A program made the position numbers and the translations under genes. A DNA stretch of 64,000 nt. It comes from Fennellomyces sp. T-0311. Its lineage: Eukaryota > Mucoromycota > Mucoromycetes > Mucorales > Lichtheimiaceae. Location: assembly GCA_025266875.1 (NCBI GenBank), contig JALLLT010000031.1:186001-250000 (forward strand), in the 5' to 3' direction. Shown here in pieces: positions 11,253 to 23,880 of this stretch; the first letter of the stretch is position 1, and every line of letters begins with the position of its first letter. The notes under the pieces were generated by a model, which saw only the letters and a program-made list of their open reading frames with translations, searched no databases and was not told the DNA's origin.

Positions 11253-12460
11253 TTAATCCAAAGGAACCCAATCCCGTGGGTTCTTGAGCACATCTAATAA
11301 TTCGGTTTCCTCCGTACCCGCTTCAGGTTCATGCATGTACTCCCACCGTGAAGTAAGTGGCAGCGACATCAAAATAGCTTCGATACGAGCGCCGGGCGTT
11401 TGCAAGCCAAACTTGGTACCACGATCCCATACCAAGTTGAATTCGACATAGCGACCACGGCGAAGCTGTTGCCAACGTTTCATTTCCGGGGTAAACTTCA
11501 TGTTCATGCGCTTCTTGACAATTGGCAAATAAGACGTGGAGAAGCGGTTACCCATTTCCTTGACAAATCCAAAGAGTTCTTCTGCGGGCTTGTCATCGAG
11601 ATCATCAAAAAAGATACCGCCAATACCACGAGCTTCACCGCGATGCTTGATATAAAAGTACTTGTCGCACCATTGCTTAAAGTTGCTATAGTAACGCTTG
11701 TCAGTCTTGTCGCAACCATCCTTGAGTACTTGATGGAAATGGATGGCATCGTCCTCAAACAGATAGCTTGGTGTCAGATCCGAACCGCCGCCAAACCACC
11801 ACATCTTGGGCGTGCCATCGGGGTTTTCGATTTCGAAATAACGATAGTTCAAATGAACGGTTGGACAGTTGGGGTTGTGAGGATGCATCACAAGTGAAAT
11901 GCCAGCGGCAAAGAATGGTACAGGCCCATCAGCTGTGATTTCCTTGCCTCGATCGTGGCGCATTTGTTCAACAGCTGCCTTGGGAAGTTGACCATATACG
12001 ATCGACACGCCCACACCAGCCTTTTCAAATACATTGCCGTCTTGCAAAACGCACGTGATACCTTCACCACCCTCAGGTCGCTGCCATACCGTGCGCGAAA
12101 ATTGCTTGCCATCAATTGCCTCCACATCTTGTACAATACGGCTTTGTAAACTCTTGACGAATGATTCCATTCGTAAACGCATAGGATCACTGTCGGTAAT
12201 AGGTCCTTCGGCTCTCTACATTATATATTACATACGGTTAGAAATTTGACAACTCGTAAATTAATAAACGCAGCCTACCCGTTGTTTGTCGTCTGAAACA
12301 GCATCGCAATGTGCTTCGTTTTGACGCCATAATCCATAGGAAAGTGTCACGGCGGCAGCTGCCGAGGCAATATATCCGATATTTCGTCGACGGTGCCGTG
12401 AACCAGCAGTTGCTGTGGTTACTGTGGCTAGGGAACGTCGTTGACACGTCGACGACCTAC
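11253..12460 (-). CDS. HEM13: Coproporphyrinogen III oxidase (oxygen-dependent)
   Basis: The main exon, 11253-12215, encodes about 320 residues of the HemF-type enzyme, which decarboxylates coproporphyrinogen III to protoporphyrinogen IX in haem synthesis. Family signatures are clear: HPHNPNCPTVHLNYRYFE, MWWFGGGSDLTPSYL, FNLVWDRGTKFGLQTPG and the WEYMHEP near the end. A phase-0 intron (12216-12278) joins it to an upstream exon. That exon reads SLATVTTATAGSRHRRRN, then a hydrophobic segment (IGYIASAAAAVTL), then AHCDAVSDDKQR. Basic plus hydrophobic residues ahead of the enzyme look like a mitochondrial intermembrane-space targeting sequence. The true start codon lies further right and is not resolved; the frame is closed by a stop near 12465, so another short exon is implied. 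Confidence 0.92.
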
Positions 12461-15400
12461 ACGTTTACGGTTTAGTTCAATTGTTCCATTCATTGGCATT
12501 ATGTAAAGAAAACATACAGTGATCGAAGCGTCGATTGCGGCTGCACTAATAAAAACCGACGCGTTTCGGTTAAAATTTCGTTACATGCATACTGACATTG
12601 TACCAATTACTTACAACGACTTGCCAAAGATCTGGAAAATCGTGCAGACAACATTTGCGTTTTTTTTTGAAGAGGTTAAAGAAAAAAACAACAGCGTTTT
12701 CGCACCGAATTAAAAAAGAAACGTGTGTAAGTTAGTGGCGTGATGGAAACGCAAGGCACTTTGATACTCCGGCCATCTCTAACATGGTCAGTTCTTCTTC
12801 AAACGAATGGATTTCTCATAGTTTCGCGGGGTAGAAAATAAACTTAAACATCACACCACTACAGCTTGTGTTTCTGTTGTACTATAGTATGTAGATCATG
12901 GCCAAGAATGGTGCTCCTTGTCTGTAAAAAAAAACCATCATATGATTATTTCATCTTTGTCATCCTTCATTACGGATATGATCGGTATTGAGTGCCGAGT
13001 AAGATTGGTACAATGATATATCCAATGGCCTCCTTTTCTATCTAACATTCTTTATAGATGAATATGTAGCTTAATTTTTTTCTTAATGGGTCAAGCGACA
13101 CCCATTATTAAAATTATGCCATGTCATGCGATCGTACACTTCGGCGATTCGATCAATGGTGGTTGTCAGTCGAATCCTTACTTTTTTTGGTTATTGCCCA
13201 CAAATTCCCACTTAGTAAAACGTACAGAGGATTCAATGGAAAAAAAAGGACCGGGATTACAAGTAATTGGAACACACCGACAAAATGATTGGTGAGGGCG
13301 GACCACAAGAAGTGTTCCAGGCCGAGCACATTAAAAAATGCCATAAGCACTTGTTGGTTACACTTGAATATCGCCATTTTGGAAATTATTCCTGTGTTGA
13401 TACACAACTATCCGTTCATTATTCCTTTTGCTTCAACTTTCTCCCTCCCTCTCTCTCTCCCTCTTGCTTGCCGGCAGAATATATAGATTAAAACGACGAT
13501 TCTCAGAATAGAGCAATTGTTTGATCATGCATGATTGCTTTATATGCCCGCATATACATATTTCCGCTCGGAACCATCATCCGAGTTTTGCAGCAAGCTC
13601 TTTTTGGTTGACGGCTCAATGACTTACACTGCCATGCGCGCGCACTTGTGCCGTTTTATATCATAACCTGAGTGGGGTCACACTTTTGAGGGTCGTCAAG
13701 GCGCTACATTTTTAATGGTATTACAAAACCCATACGCTGTTATTATATGTACCACATTCTGATAAATATCTGTTCTCCACATCATATAACTTTAATGAAT
13801 TCCGTAAAGCTAGTAACAATGGCCAATAACCTCTACAGTACAGCAATTTGTTTGAAGTGATAATAATTCTTGTTAGACAGGAATAATTCATTGAGACGCT
13901 CTTGAATTTTGAAGCCTGATATGCTGCACTGCGACTCTTCGTATGCTTCTTTAGGATATCAGTAGATCCCTCCGTTGTAAGCTATGTTATTTCAACCAGT
14001 AAGAAGTATAAATGCAATCAACATATGCGTTTGTCAACTTGCCTTGACTGTACAAGTTGGGTAGGCCCAGGGTCAGGAAAACAATGTAGCATTTTCTAGA
14101 AATCGTACTTATAGGAAGGGTGGGCATCCTGTGTACATAGCTGGACAGCAATTGGCTACCACTACGCTTATTCTCGTTCTCTAATTATATAATCCGCTAG
14201 AGACTTTTCACCCGTTTACAAAAAGTCATCTCTTTACAGGCGCTCTACCTTTCTATGTAGTTACCCGTGTCTAATTGAAGCCTACAATCCGGAGCGAACG
14301 TGAAAGTTCAATTGACTTGCCTGATTTTACTACCGCTCCCCAAAGCATGTCTTTTCATCCCTTTGGGATGTGCAATTGCGTTTCCACAAGCTCTTTTTTT
14401 ACCCACCTCAGCAATGTCGTTCTTTCCACACTAGCCTGTTGAACCATATTCTTGCTATTTTCTCGCGAGGACAATATCAGGGCGAACAATTCGCTGTTGC
14501 TCAGCCATAGGTCTCAAGCCAGCCAGCTTACGATCTTTGTTGAGCCGTGCCAACATTGCAATACATGATAAATCTCCAAGCCGCATTATTAGTCAGTTAT
14601 TTAGCCAGACTGACAGTCGATTGTTGTTATACAAATACCTGAACCACATATCAAGCTGGTTCCAGAATCTGAAGAATAAAATTGATTTCGGAAGACTGCG
14701 AGCGAGGTCTTGCCCAGATTCGCATCTGTGCATATTACAAAACTTCTTGGTTCCTCAAGGATTACGATCCTGATTCTGATATATATGCTGAATAGAATCC
14801 AGCTTTTCTTTGTCTCATCAATACGCCCTTCTTACCTGTTTCATCCCAGTCTGTATTTTCTTTATCGGCACCATGAGTAGCGTTCTGCTTGGCTCGAGAA
14901 ACGTTTTGATCACGAGAGACGTAGACCCTCGTCTTTTCCGCAGGAGTACTGGACAACTTACTATAAACTAAGTTTACGTATAAAAGCTTTGAGCTTAGCA
15001 GTATGCCGGTTTTCTCGTTTGTACATGTCTGTTATACGCTTGACGGTTATTGGACAGCTATAACTGAGCTTCATCAAAATCTTTTAGCTATCATGAAAGC
15101 AGAAGGCGATAAAAGGTATCCTTTTTTTATAAGTGCACCCTCAATATATAGTGAACGCAATGAATGCACGTAACCTCCTTCCAGTCTTTTTTTTTCCTTT
15201 TCCCTCGTTTTTGCGCGATTTGTTGACGCTGGGAGTAGAAATAGGCTTGTCTGGATTCGAACGAATTGGTAGCTGAGATCTCTGTTGATCTGTCTTCTGA
15301 TCAGATGCCAATAATAATTAATCAGGTAGTTGAAAAGTATTGACTTTATTATGGAAGACTTTTTGACCTTCTCCTGTAGGTATATGGTCGCTTCCTTGGG

Positions 15401-17293
15401 GTACGAATGTTTAGGTATAGAGGATAGTGCGAATGCCATGTCTGAAAAAACCCTAATGGGTAAAAGACAGGCAGGAGTGGAAAAAAGTAATAATATAGGA
15501 ATTAAAACGAGGAAGAAAAGAAATAATTAATCAGGTACGTACACAGAAACGTTGTACCATCAAGTTCGCTAACTGTTTACTTATACGCGGTCTTTATCAG
15601 TTTACCTGATCCATTTGTATGATACTGGTGTATTACACCCAGCTACTACTGCGTAGAGTATGTCATAGGTAGCTCAGCAAACAAAACTACTTTTTCTGTT
15701 TATTATATAAAGATGTATTGTCCATAGATATCGCTCTTGGATCGAGATGAAGCTCATCATATAACTGGCTCTTACCATTTTGTGGTAGAAAAGAAAGAAG
15801 TTGCACTATTATTTCTACGTGATCGCTGTAAAGTAAGATCATTAGTGTTTACGACAAGAGCTGCTACCAGTCGCGAGATCGCTGGATTTTGTAATGATCG
15901 TTGACACAAAAGCCCGCGCTGCGTATATTTAAGGGATTTTTATAAATTGCCGGTACAGCTAATATACGGGTTTTGGATTATGTCTACTGCTGATACAAAA
16001 TGTACACTGGTTTGACCTAAAAGTGCAATTGATATCATGATGTATGTTATTAACTATTAGCTGAAAAGATACGCGTGTAGCCATCACCCTGAGGCAATGT
16101 CTTTTATACGATCCATTATGTGCTAACGAAAGATTGGTATATTGTTAAAACGAAAAGACATTAGACAAGCAATATTATATAGATCGCTCGGTGCAAGTAC
16201 ATCTCGAGTCTATACTATACGGCCTGGTAAGAGTCGAATACGTGGCGAATGAGCGAAACTGCTGAAAGTGATATAATTGCAGAGCGCGAACACAGCGTAT
16301 AAATTAATAAGTGCTTTAAATACTAGGATTGTAACGGAGCAGAAGGGTCATGATGCAATAGAGAAAGCTCAACTTCACCTCATTATTCACGAGATATATG
16401 ACTCCATTAGAAAGTGACTCGGGTTCCAAGGAGCACGGATCATCCACAGAAGAAATTCAATGGTGTCCTTCATACAATATTTCATCTGCCAGAATAGACA
16501 TCACTACCCGGTACAACAGTATTAGCACTTTCATATATAATGGATATATTCGCTGGAAGCATGAGGTTGTATAGCTATCGTTCTATTATTTGCTATGATA
16601 ACTGTGACGTTCGTCATCGCAAGACATTCTTCCATTTATATAAACATGCCCCACGTTTCATTCAATTAATGGTAGTTCTGAGTTACGTAGCACCCGTTAT
16701 CTTTGTTTCTATAAAGAGCTACAGGACTAAAAAGGGCAGTTATGATATCGGATTCCCGGCAAGACCGATCAGTTTAGCAACGATAACCATTTGTAATGGC
16801 AGAATCGCCTACTGCCTGTGCCAAGTTACCCTATATATCAGACACAAAGGAAACATGAATGCACACAGCTATTCTCCAAAATCAACAAACGTACACACCA
16901 TGTGAGGTCGAACCAATAGTGTGTGATGTGGACAGGACCGGGTGAGATATTCCGAGATGAATCAGCCCTTCAGACCGCTGAGAATGTCAATTACTCCTTA
17001 AAACATATGTTTTGTCATAGCAGAGCGCATGTAGCCACGAGTATAAGAGCAGAAAGGAAAGCATACACTCTCTGTTTCGTGTGTGCGGTGCGCAATGCTT
17101 TGGGGTGTACAAATGTTTTGCATCCGAGGGATAGGGGCAACGTGAAAGCCGAAAACGTATACGCGATCTGCGTATACGCCTTTTGAATGGTCAGTACCGT
17201 GGGAAGACTCAAACTCCACTTGCATACCTTTTTTTTAGACCTAAGAGAGTGCCTTCGCCCCTCCCGCCTTTCTCTTTTCCAGAATTTTTTACA
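12461..17293. other. Gene-poor AT-rich region
   Basis: Nearly 5 kb with no frame that shows a family motif, credible splice structure or coding-like composition. The longest frames (around 15074-15530 and 16540-16905) are short, AT-biased and lack known motifs. Isolated homopolymer tracts and short palindromes occur. The right end (about 17190-17290) has a pyrimidine-rich leader before the asparaginase start and probably holds its promoter. Confidence 0.55.
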
Positions 17294-19605
17294 ATGTCAC
17301 CGCAAAACAATGGCCACAGCGTCGTTTACGAAAGTGCGGCCGTTGAGCATCAGCTGAATGCAGATCGCAACGAAATGGTGGCTCCAGGTAACAATGATCG
17401 TGCGCGATCTGGATTCAACACTATGGGAAAACTGATAAAGGGGCAAAGATTTTTCCCGAGTGTTGGTCATATACACGGGTGGCACTATTGGCATGAAACA
17501 TACAACCGAGCATGGCTACATTCCGGTATTTGTGCAGCGTGATCATTCTCCTTTGGCTTACATGCTCATTATGTTGTAGCTACCAAACTACTTTGCACAG
17601 TCGCTGTCCAAAGTAGGACCGTTCCATGATCCCATGCATTCCCGTGCACCATCTCCGACTGAAGAAGAGCGCCGATTTGGAGCTGTTACTAATACCGTCC
17701 GCACAACCGACGGCAAGGAGACCGAACTGCACGAGCTCCCTAGTCTGATCACACCTGTGAGTTTATACGGGAAGCGCATCAGGTAGGCATGGGATCCGTG
17801 GACATTGAAAAGCAAACGCTAACGTGAGTCACAGGTACTCTATTCTTGAATATGACCCATTGCTGGATTCGTGTAATATGACAATGGATGGTAAAGTGGC
17901 ATGCACAGATTTAATCGATCGTTTTCTATCTTTCTAACTATAATAGATTGGGTACGTATTGCACGTGATATCGAGGTCAATTACGAATACTTTGATGCGT
18001 TCATCGTGCTCCACGGAACTGATACGATGGCCTATACTGCAAGTGCGCTCAGCTTCTTGCTTGAAAACCTCGGGTAACGACGGGACGTTGAAATGTCAGA
18101 CAACTTGCTGACAGATAGTTTAGCAAGACGGTTATTATTACTGGATCGCAGGTGCCACTGACAGAAGTGCGAAACGACGCCGTAGATAACCTGTTGGGCT
18201 CACTCACGATTGCAGGCCATTTTCTTATCCCAGAAGTGTGTCTCTATTTTAATCAAAAGCTGTATCGAGGCAACCGAACTAGCAAGATCAGCGCTGTAGA
18301 CTTTGATGCATTTGATTCTCCAAATCTGCCACCACTAGTGCAGTTAGGCATTGACATACGTCAGTTTCCCTCAAATCAGGAAAAGATGATGCTGACGCCA
18401 CAGGGATAGATGTCAAATGGCCCCTGGTGCTCCGGCCAACCCAAATCGCAAAGTTCCGCTCACACCAGACTCTCAACCGCAATGTTGCCACGTTACGACT
18501 ATTTCCTGGTATAAACGAGAGTACAGTGCGTGCGTTCTTGGCAGCGCCTATACAAGGCGTTGTCCTGGAAACCTATGGCGCCGGCAATGCTCCTGCACGC
18601 GCCGATCTTCTTGCTGCACTCAAAGATGCTTGCGATCGTGGCGTGGTGATTGTTAATTGTACACAATGCCGCAAAGGTCTTGTCACGGACTCGTATGCGA
18701 CAGGCAGACAGTTGGCCGCCATCGGTGTAGTGGCGGGTGCGGATATGACACCCGAGTGCGCTTTGGCCAAGCTGTCCTACTTGCTCGGCAAAAAGCCCAT
18801 GGACCCACAAAAAGTGCGTGTGATGATGACACGCAACCTTCGCGGTGAGCTTACCCTCCGAAACGAGCATCCACGATTCAGCGCAACCAGCAACCGAGCT
18901 CAGGTCTTGATTGACATTTTAGCAAGCGGCAGGCTCAAAGTTGAAACGGAGGAACACACGATTTTCCCGGCGGAAGAGCAGATGATGGCCGAGCGAGCAT
19001 TGCTGCCATTCCTGTTGTGCTCTGCGGCAGTCAGTAACGACCTTGAAGGGATCAAACAGCTGTATGATCTGGTCAACTTGAACTGCGTCGACTATGAAGG
19101 CCGAAGCCCACTGCATGTGGCAAGTCGGGAAGGGCATGTGAGGATCGTGGAATTTTTACTGTTACACGGTGCATCCATTCATATACGCGATCGGACGGGA
19201 CACACGCCTTTGTTTGTAGCTGTGCAGGAGAAGCAGCGAAAGGTGGTTGCCATGCTGCGTTCTGCAGGGGCACATTTAGCTGAAACCGAACGAATGGATC
19301 TAGGGATGGTGTGGCTGAGAGCGGCGGCCAGCGGTGATATGAAATTGGTCCAAGTGGCTCTTGAGGCCGGATGGCCGGTGAATTGGGCAGACCCTGTGGA
19401 GCAGCGACGAGCGCTGGACGTGGCGATATCGCACGGACGGATTGCAATGGTCCAGTACCTGCTGGGGCAGCCGGACATGGATGCACACCTGCTCGATCGG
19501 TGGGGGCATTCGGCGATGGACAAGTTGGAGTGGGCCGGGCTGCGGCAGCAGGTGCAACCAGAGGTGATTGATGAAATGAAACAGCTGCTGCAGGCGCATC
19601 AATAG
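17294..19605 (+). CDS. Type I L-asparaginase with C-terminal ankyrin repeats
   Basis: Seven exons close in phase: 17294-17387, 17449-17525, 17580-17782, 17835-17890, 17947-18073, 18124-18359 and 18404-19605, giving 664 residues. The first catalytic motif is YTGGTIGMKH (Thr41 and Thr44 region). The second is LHGTDTMAYTAS, followed by TGSQVPLTEVRNDA with the Asp-rich loop. These residues define the asparaginase/glutaminase fold, which hydrolyses Asn to Asp and ammonia. Ankyrin repeats follow from roughly residue 480 (GRSPLHVASREGHVRIVEFLL, GHTPLFVAVQEKQRKVVAML). The same fusion is known in eukaryotic cytosolic asparaginases such as human ASPG. No signal peptide is seen, so a cytosolic enzyme is likely. 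The frame extends upstream of 17294, but the ATG there is followed by acceptable sequence and was chosen. Confidence 0.9.
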
Positions 19606-19731
19606 AGACAATTGCTTTGTATAACATGCATATTGAGTTTGCACTACCGTGCATCATATATCATTTCCAAAAAGATTTCGACCTTTTTATTTTATTGCGG
19701 TGTCTGTTCCTGGAAAGGTTTTTTTTTTCGA

Positions 19732-22241
19732 ATGGAAGAGACCTCTTTCGCGACGTCTTTTCGCTCACTTTTAACTCAACCACAACACTCCATTTGTGTC
19801 AAAATGCCACCGACCCGTCTCAGCAATGGCACAAGCGACTATGCAATACCCGATGCCCATGCACCCGATGACCAGAAGCACCTGGACAACCAAGACGCGA
19901 CCATGATACGCTGCCCCACTACCAGTTCGACCTCATCGCCACAGTCCGACGACTACAATGACAATAGCTCGGACAACCTGAGCACAGACTCACTCTCGGC
20001 CGATTCATGTGATTCATTCTGCACCACCCAGCAATATCCATCATCTGAATCGAAAGAATTGGACTCGGACACACCTGTCACTTTGGATCGGCTTCACCAT
20101 GACAACCTTAGTGTGCAGGTCCTCACTTTGTTCGAAGTAAGCTGGCAACACCGCTTGTGAAAAAAAGTTAAATAGCGGCTAACAGCACACACATGACACT
20201 GTAAGAAACTACTGCCAACACGCGATAGCCACGAACGTCGCATGGGCCTTGTACGCAAAATTGAACGTCTGCTGAACGCCGAGTGGACGAACCGAGATAT
20301 CCGAGTTCATTTGTTCGGGTATGTCTATTGCTCGCGCACCGCGTGACATTATATATTCACGCACTTACTAGATCATCTGTGAACGACCTTGGTACGAGCC
20401 AATCCGATGTGGATTTGTGTATTACCACACCTTGGAATGGTCTGCGTAACGTGAGGATACTGGCGAAATTGTTTCGAAGATGCAAGTAATGAGCAGTTTG
20501 GGAGATGCGGAATATCGTTTCTAAATTGGAATCGCAATAATAGGTGGCATGCAGCACGTGGTGTGTGTTCCGCGTGCTAAAGTTCCCATTGTGCGTTTGT
20601 TTGACCCGGAATCGTAAGTCAAATTTGGTTATCAGCTTGGATGTGCGAATTGATCGATGTAACATAGGCAATTGGCGGGTGACATGAATGTCAACAATAC
20701 CTTGGCGCTGCAGAACACCGAAATGATCAAAACCTACGTAGCACTCGATCCACGTGTACGACCTTTCATCATGACCATTAAGCATTGGACCAAGCAACGG
20801 AGGCTGAATGACGCAGGTAACGTCTGAACCACTTCCCCACAACCATCCTCTGACTTTTCAACAAGCCAACGGCGGGACCTTGTCATCATACACGTGGACG
20901 TGTATGGCAATCAACTTTCTGCAAATGCGAGTGCCACCTATCCTGCCAGTACTACATCAGCTGACCGACGAGAAGGATGGCGAATCATTTTGTACGGACG
21001 TGGACAGATTGCGTGGATTTGGAAGCGTCAATTGCGAAGGCCTTGGAGGATTATTATATGCGTTTTTCCGACGATTTGCACATGAGTTTGACTACGAAGA
21101 TCAGGTCGTGTCAGTTCGAACCGGACGATATTTAACCAAAGCTGAAAAGGAATGGAACGTCGGGCGTTATCAGCATAGCTTCTGTGTGGAGGAACCCTTC
21201 AATATTTCACGGAATTTGGGCAATTCGGCAGATCAAGCGTCAGTTCAAGGATTGCTGGTCGAGTTCCGCCGTGCTTGTCACTTGTTAGCCGCAGGAGCAT
21301 CGTTGGATCTGGTATGTGAGCAGTATCAACCACCCACTATGCGACTTGAGGAATCGGATTCCACCTCGCCTGTTGATTCTTCACCACTACTACCACTGCC
21401 CACTACAAGCCCTGCACCGACGAATACTCGACGTATGACGCACCCCTCACTTCCACCTGTTGTTTTACCAGTTCATCCTCACGCAATCGATTCATCTTTA
21501 CATCCTCATGATCGCCATCGATCACCTGAAAATATGTTTGTTTATTCTCCATCTGTACCGAACGCTTCTACAGCTGATCTACGATATTTACAACCTCACG
21601 ACGCACCATCACGACCTCGTTTCAACTCTGCCTCAACGCATGCGTCCATGCCTACGCCTGCCGCTCGAAGCATGCGCCATAGCAGCCATCCATTTCCATG
21701 TTGTACCACGGGACCTATTCCCGGTTTGACACCGTATCCCATAACGATCGCGCTGCCAAGGCCAACCGCCTCGTCATATGTTTCTACGCTACATCATCAT
21801 CCCAAAAAAAGTAACTCAGGGGTCGACAGCATCCTCGCACGGTATTCCAACAAGCAACGAGGCTCTATGGATCACTCGAATGGACATCGACGGAGCAGTG
21901 TTGCAAGCAGTAAAGGAAGTCGCCGCGTGTCTCGGAATTCGAGTATCGACTGGCCTTCTATATCACCGACCTCTTCAGCGACGTTGGAAATGACACGGCA
22001 ACAGCAGCAGCAAAATAATAATAATAGGCGCCGTCGCTGGTCTACTGTCAAACACTCATCAGATACACCAAAGAAAACCATGGCCGATGTCGTCAAGGAG
22101 CAGCACCAAGAGCGCCCTCAGCAGCCGCAGCAAGCGCAGCAGCAACGGAGTAGGCATCGGCAATCATCAAAGCCGTCCGGATCATCGAGCACTAATAATG
22201 GACGGCAACGGAAGAAAAATAACGCTAAATCGCGGCATTAA
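19732..22241 (+). CDS. Cid1/Trf4-like RNA nucleotidyltransferase (poly(A)/poly(U) polymerase family)
   Basis: Six exons (19732-20136, 20206-20318, 20372-20481, 20544-20613, 20668-20816, 20866-22241) give 740 residues. The catalytic signature is LFGSSVNDLGTSQSDVDLCI, with the G-S pair and the DxD metal-binding aspartates. It is followed by a central domain (IKTYVALDPRVRPFIMTIKHW) and a PAP-associated region (GGLLYAFFRRFAHEFDY, VEEPFNISRNLGNS). This is the Cid1-type non-canonical polymerase layout; members add A or U to RNA 3' ends. The N-terminus (to about residue 130) is Ser/Asp-rich. The C-terminal 300 residues are low complexity (Ser/Pro/His, then Gln/Asn/Arg), probably disordered. The intron after exon 3 must use a GC donor (GCAAGT at 20482). 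A later start at 19804 is possible. Confidence 0.88.
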
Positions 22242-22433
22242 GTATCATAAAAGGAAATTGTATAGAGAAAGCAAAGTTTGTAAGTTTTTATTTCAAATTA
22301 TACGTGGATACCAACGACTGTACATCACATTTCACAACCAACTAATAAAAAAATGTATATGTAATTTAAATGTTTTATTATGGTATTTTATTGCACTTTA
22401 TGATATTATATACAATGACGAAGAAGAAAAGGT
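22242..22433. other. Convergent 3' spacer
   Basis: A 190-bp AT-rich gap between the stops of the Cid1-like gene and the leftward coiled-coil gene. It contains AATAAA-like and TTTATTA stretches suited to two opposing polyadenylation regions. Confidence 0.5.
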
Positions 22434-23729
22434 TTACGCAGATGCAGCAGAGCTGACTGATATCCGCTCCCATTCCTGCTGTTTGTGTTCATCCATCTTG
22501 GAGAGCAACTGCTCGGCCTTGTGAATCAATGATTTCCTTTCTTGTCGAATTGAATCGTCGCCGTTCGAGTCAATGGCATCCAATTGAAGCATCACTTGAA
22601 GCACTTCGTCTTCTAAGCCAAGGAACTGCCTGTTTTCGCGACTGATGGCTGTCACTTCGCTGGAACTATCGTCGGCAAATTGAAGTCGTGTAGTAGGGAT
22701 CGTGCTACTGTGTTTCTCGTCCAGTTGATTCAATTGCTCGCCGAGCATACGAAGTTGCAAGTGCTTTGTTTCCGCAAGCTTCTCGTCGTCGGAGACTTCG
22801 CCAAGCTGCTCCCAGACGCCTTGATTCTCAGTTTCTGAATCGGAAGAGCCTTCATTGTCGATAGTCATTTCGTCGTCCTTGCCTTGCTCGGAAGCCATGT
22901 CATCATCGCTATTGTCAGAAGCAACAGATTGTGGTTGTGGGGAAAAGAGGAAACGGATGTGGATAGAGGAGGCATCGTCTTCCGATTCTTGCTGGGAGAG
23001 TTCTTGTTCAGAGACTTCCTGTTGAGGTTCGTCGACTTGGGTTTCTTCTTCTTGCTCAGACTCAGTTTCTGGTTCATCTTGCTGAATCTCCATCTGGGAC
23101 TGTGCTACTTGCTGCGGATGTTCTTCAGATTGCTGCTGCGGCTCATTCATCTCGGTATCCTCCTCTTGGCCGAAAAGGAAAGAAAAGAGGGCATGCTGGT
23201 GCTGCTGAAGCTGCTGTTGTCTGCGCTCACGCTCCTCTAATACTCTGTCGATTCTACGGCGGTACACTTCCTGCTGTTGTGCTCGCTGTCGGAGGAGTGA
23301 TTCATGGCTTCGTTGACGAATGCGTTTAATTTCCTCCTGTTGACGACGAATGCGTTCGTGCTCCTGTTGACGACGAATTCTTTCCTGCTCCTTTTGACGG
23401 TAAAGCATGTAAAGTGCTGCTTGCTCCTCTCGAAGACGTTGCTGTTCCAAGGCATATTCGCGCTGCTGCTGACGATAAAGCCTGGCTGCTTCTTGCTCTT
23501 GCTGGTAAAACTGCTGATGATAAAAGCCTCCTCCAAAACCTGGATGATGGTGGTGCTGACGGCACGATCCTTGTCCGAACAATGGGTGACGATGCTCTTG
23601 TTCGAGCTCTCGCTCTACAATGACGAATTCGATGTCATCGTACTGAGGATAGAAAACGTGCTGGCGCACTTGGCTTGGATGGGGCATATGGCGCTGAGGA
23701 AAAGCGTGGGTAGGGAAGTAAAACTCCAT
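22434..23729 (-). CDS. Gln/Glu/Arg-rich coiled-coil protein with a C-terminal BAG-like domain
   Basis: A single uninterrupted frame of 431 residues starts MEFYFPTHAFPQRH. The N-terminal 60 residues are aromatic and His-rich (CRQHHHHPGFGGGFYHQQ). Residues about 75-190 are a very long charged helix. It contains near-identical tandem units of the ERIRRQQE type. A Gln/Glu/Ser acidic region follows. The last 60 residues (LEDEVLQVMLQLDAIDSNG, then IRQERKSLIHKAEQLLSKMD) fit the BAG-domain helix pattern, including the DAIDSxGDxxIRxxRKxL signature of BAG helix 2. It may therefore be an Hsp70 nucleotide-exchange factor; the coiled-coil may give oligomers. The lack of introns contrasts with its neighbours. 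Confidence 0.75.
   Translation of the reverse strand: MEFYFPTHAFPQRHMPHPSQVRQHVFYPQYDDIEFVIVERELEQEHRHPLFGQGSCRQHHHHPGFGGGFYHQQFYQQEQEAARLYRQQQREYALEQQRLREEQAALYMLYRQKEQERIRRQQEHERIRRQQEEIKRIRQRSHESLLRQRAQQQEVYRRRIDRVLEERERRQQQLQQHQHALFSFLFGQEEDTEMNEPQQQSEEHPQQVAQSQMEIQQDEPETESEQEEETQVDEPQQEVSEQELSQQESEDDASSIHIRFLFSPQPQSVASDNSDDDMASEQGKDDEMTIDNEGSSDSETENQGVWEQLGEVSDDEKLAETKHLQLRMLGEQLNQLDEKHSSTIPTTRLQFADDSSSEVTAISRENRQFLGLEDEVLQVMLQLDAIDSNGDDSIRQERKSLIHKAEQLLSKMDEHKQQEWERISVSSAASA
23320..23400. repeat. Coding tandem repeat (RIRRQQE units)
   Basis: Near-identical copies of a unit reading EHERIRRQQE on the minus strand lie inside the coiled-coil gene. They account for the paired plus-strand words TGACGACGAATGCGTTCGTG and TGACGACGAATTCTTTCCTG. 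The unit is about 24-30 nt. Confidence 0.7.
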
Positions 23730-23880
23730 TGGAAAACTGTTGGTTGATAAAAAAAAGAGGTAGATGATGTTGGGAGGGAGCGTCCAGGAAGAGAGCTTTT
23801 ATACATTTATTTTTTTGTTGCCAGAAGCTTCCGGCATGGATCCGAATCAACGACAAACGCCTGGTGTGACCTGGAATCTT

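Noticed and set aside
13086..13500. Overlapping short frames on both strands
   Set aside because: Low-complexity, pyrimidine-rich end (CTCCCTCCCTCTCTCTCTCC) and no domain; not a gene.
15116..15126. GTATCCTTTTT, an exact U12-type 5' splice-site word
   Set aside because: It lies in a gene-free region on a strand with no coding frame around it and no TTCCTTAAC branch motif at a suitable distance, so it is probably chance.
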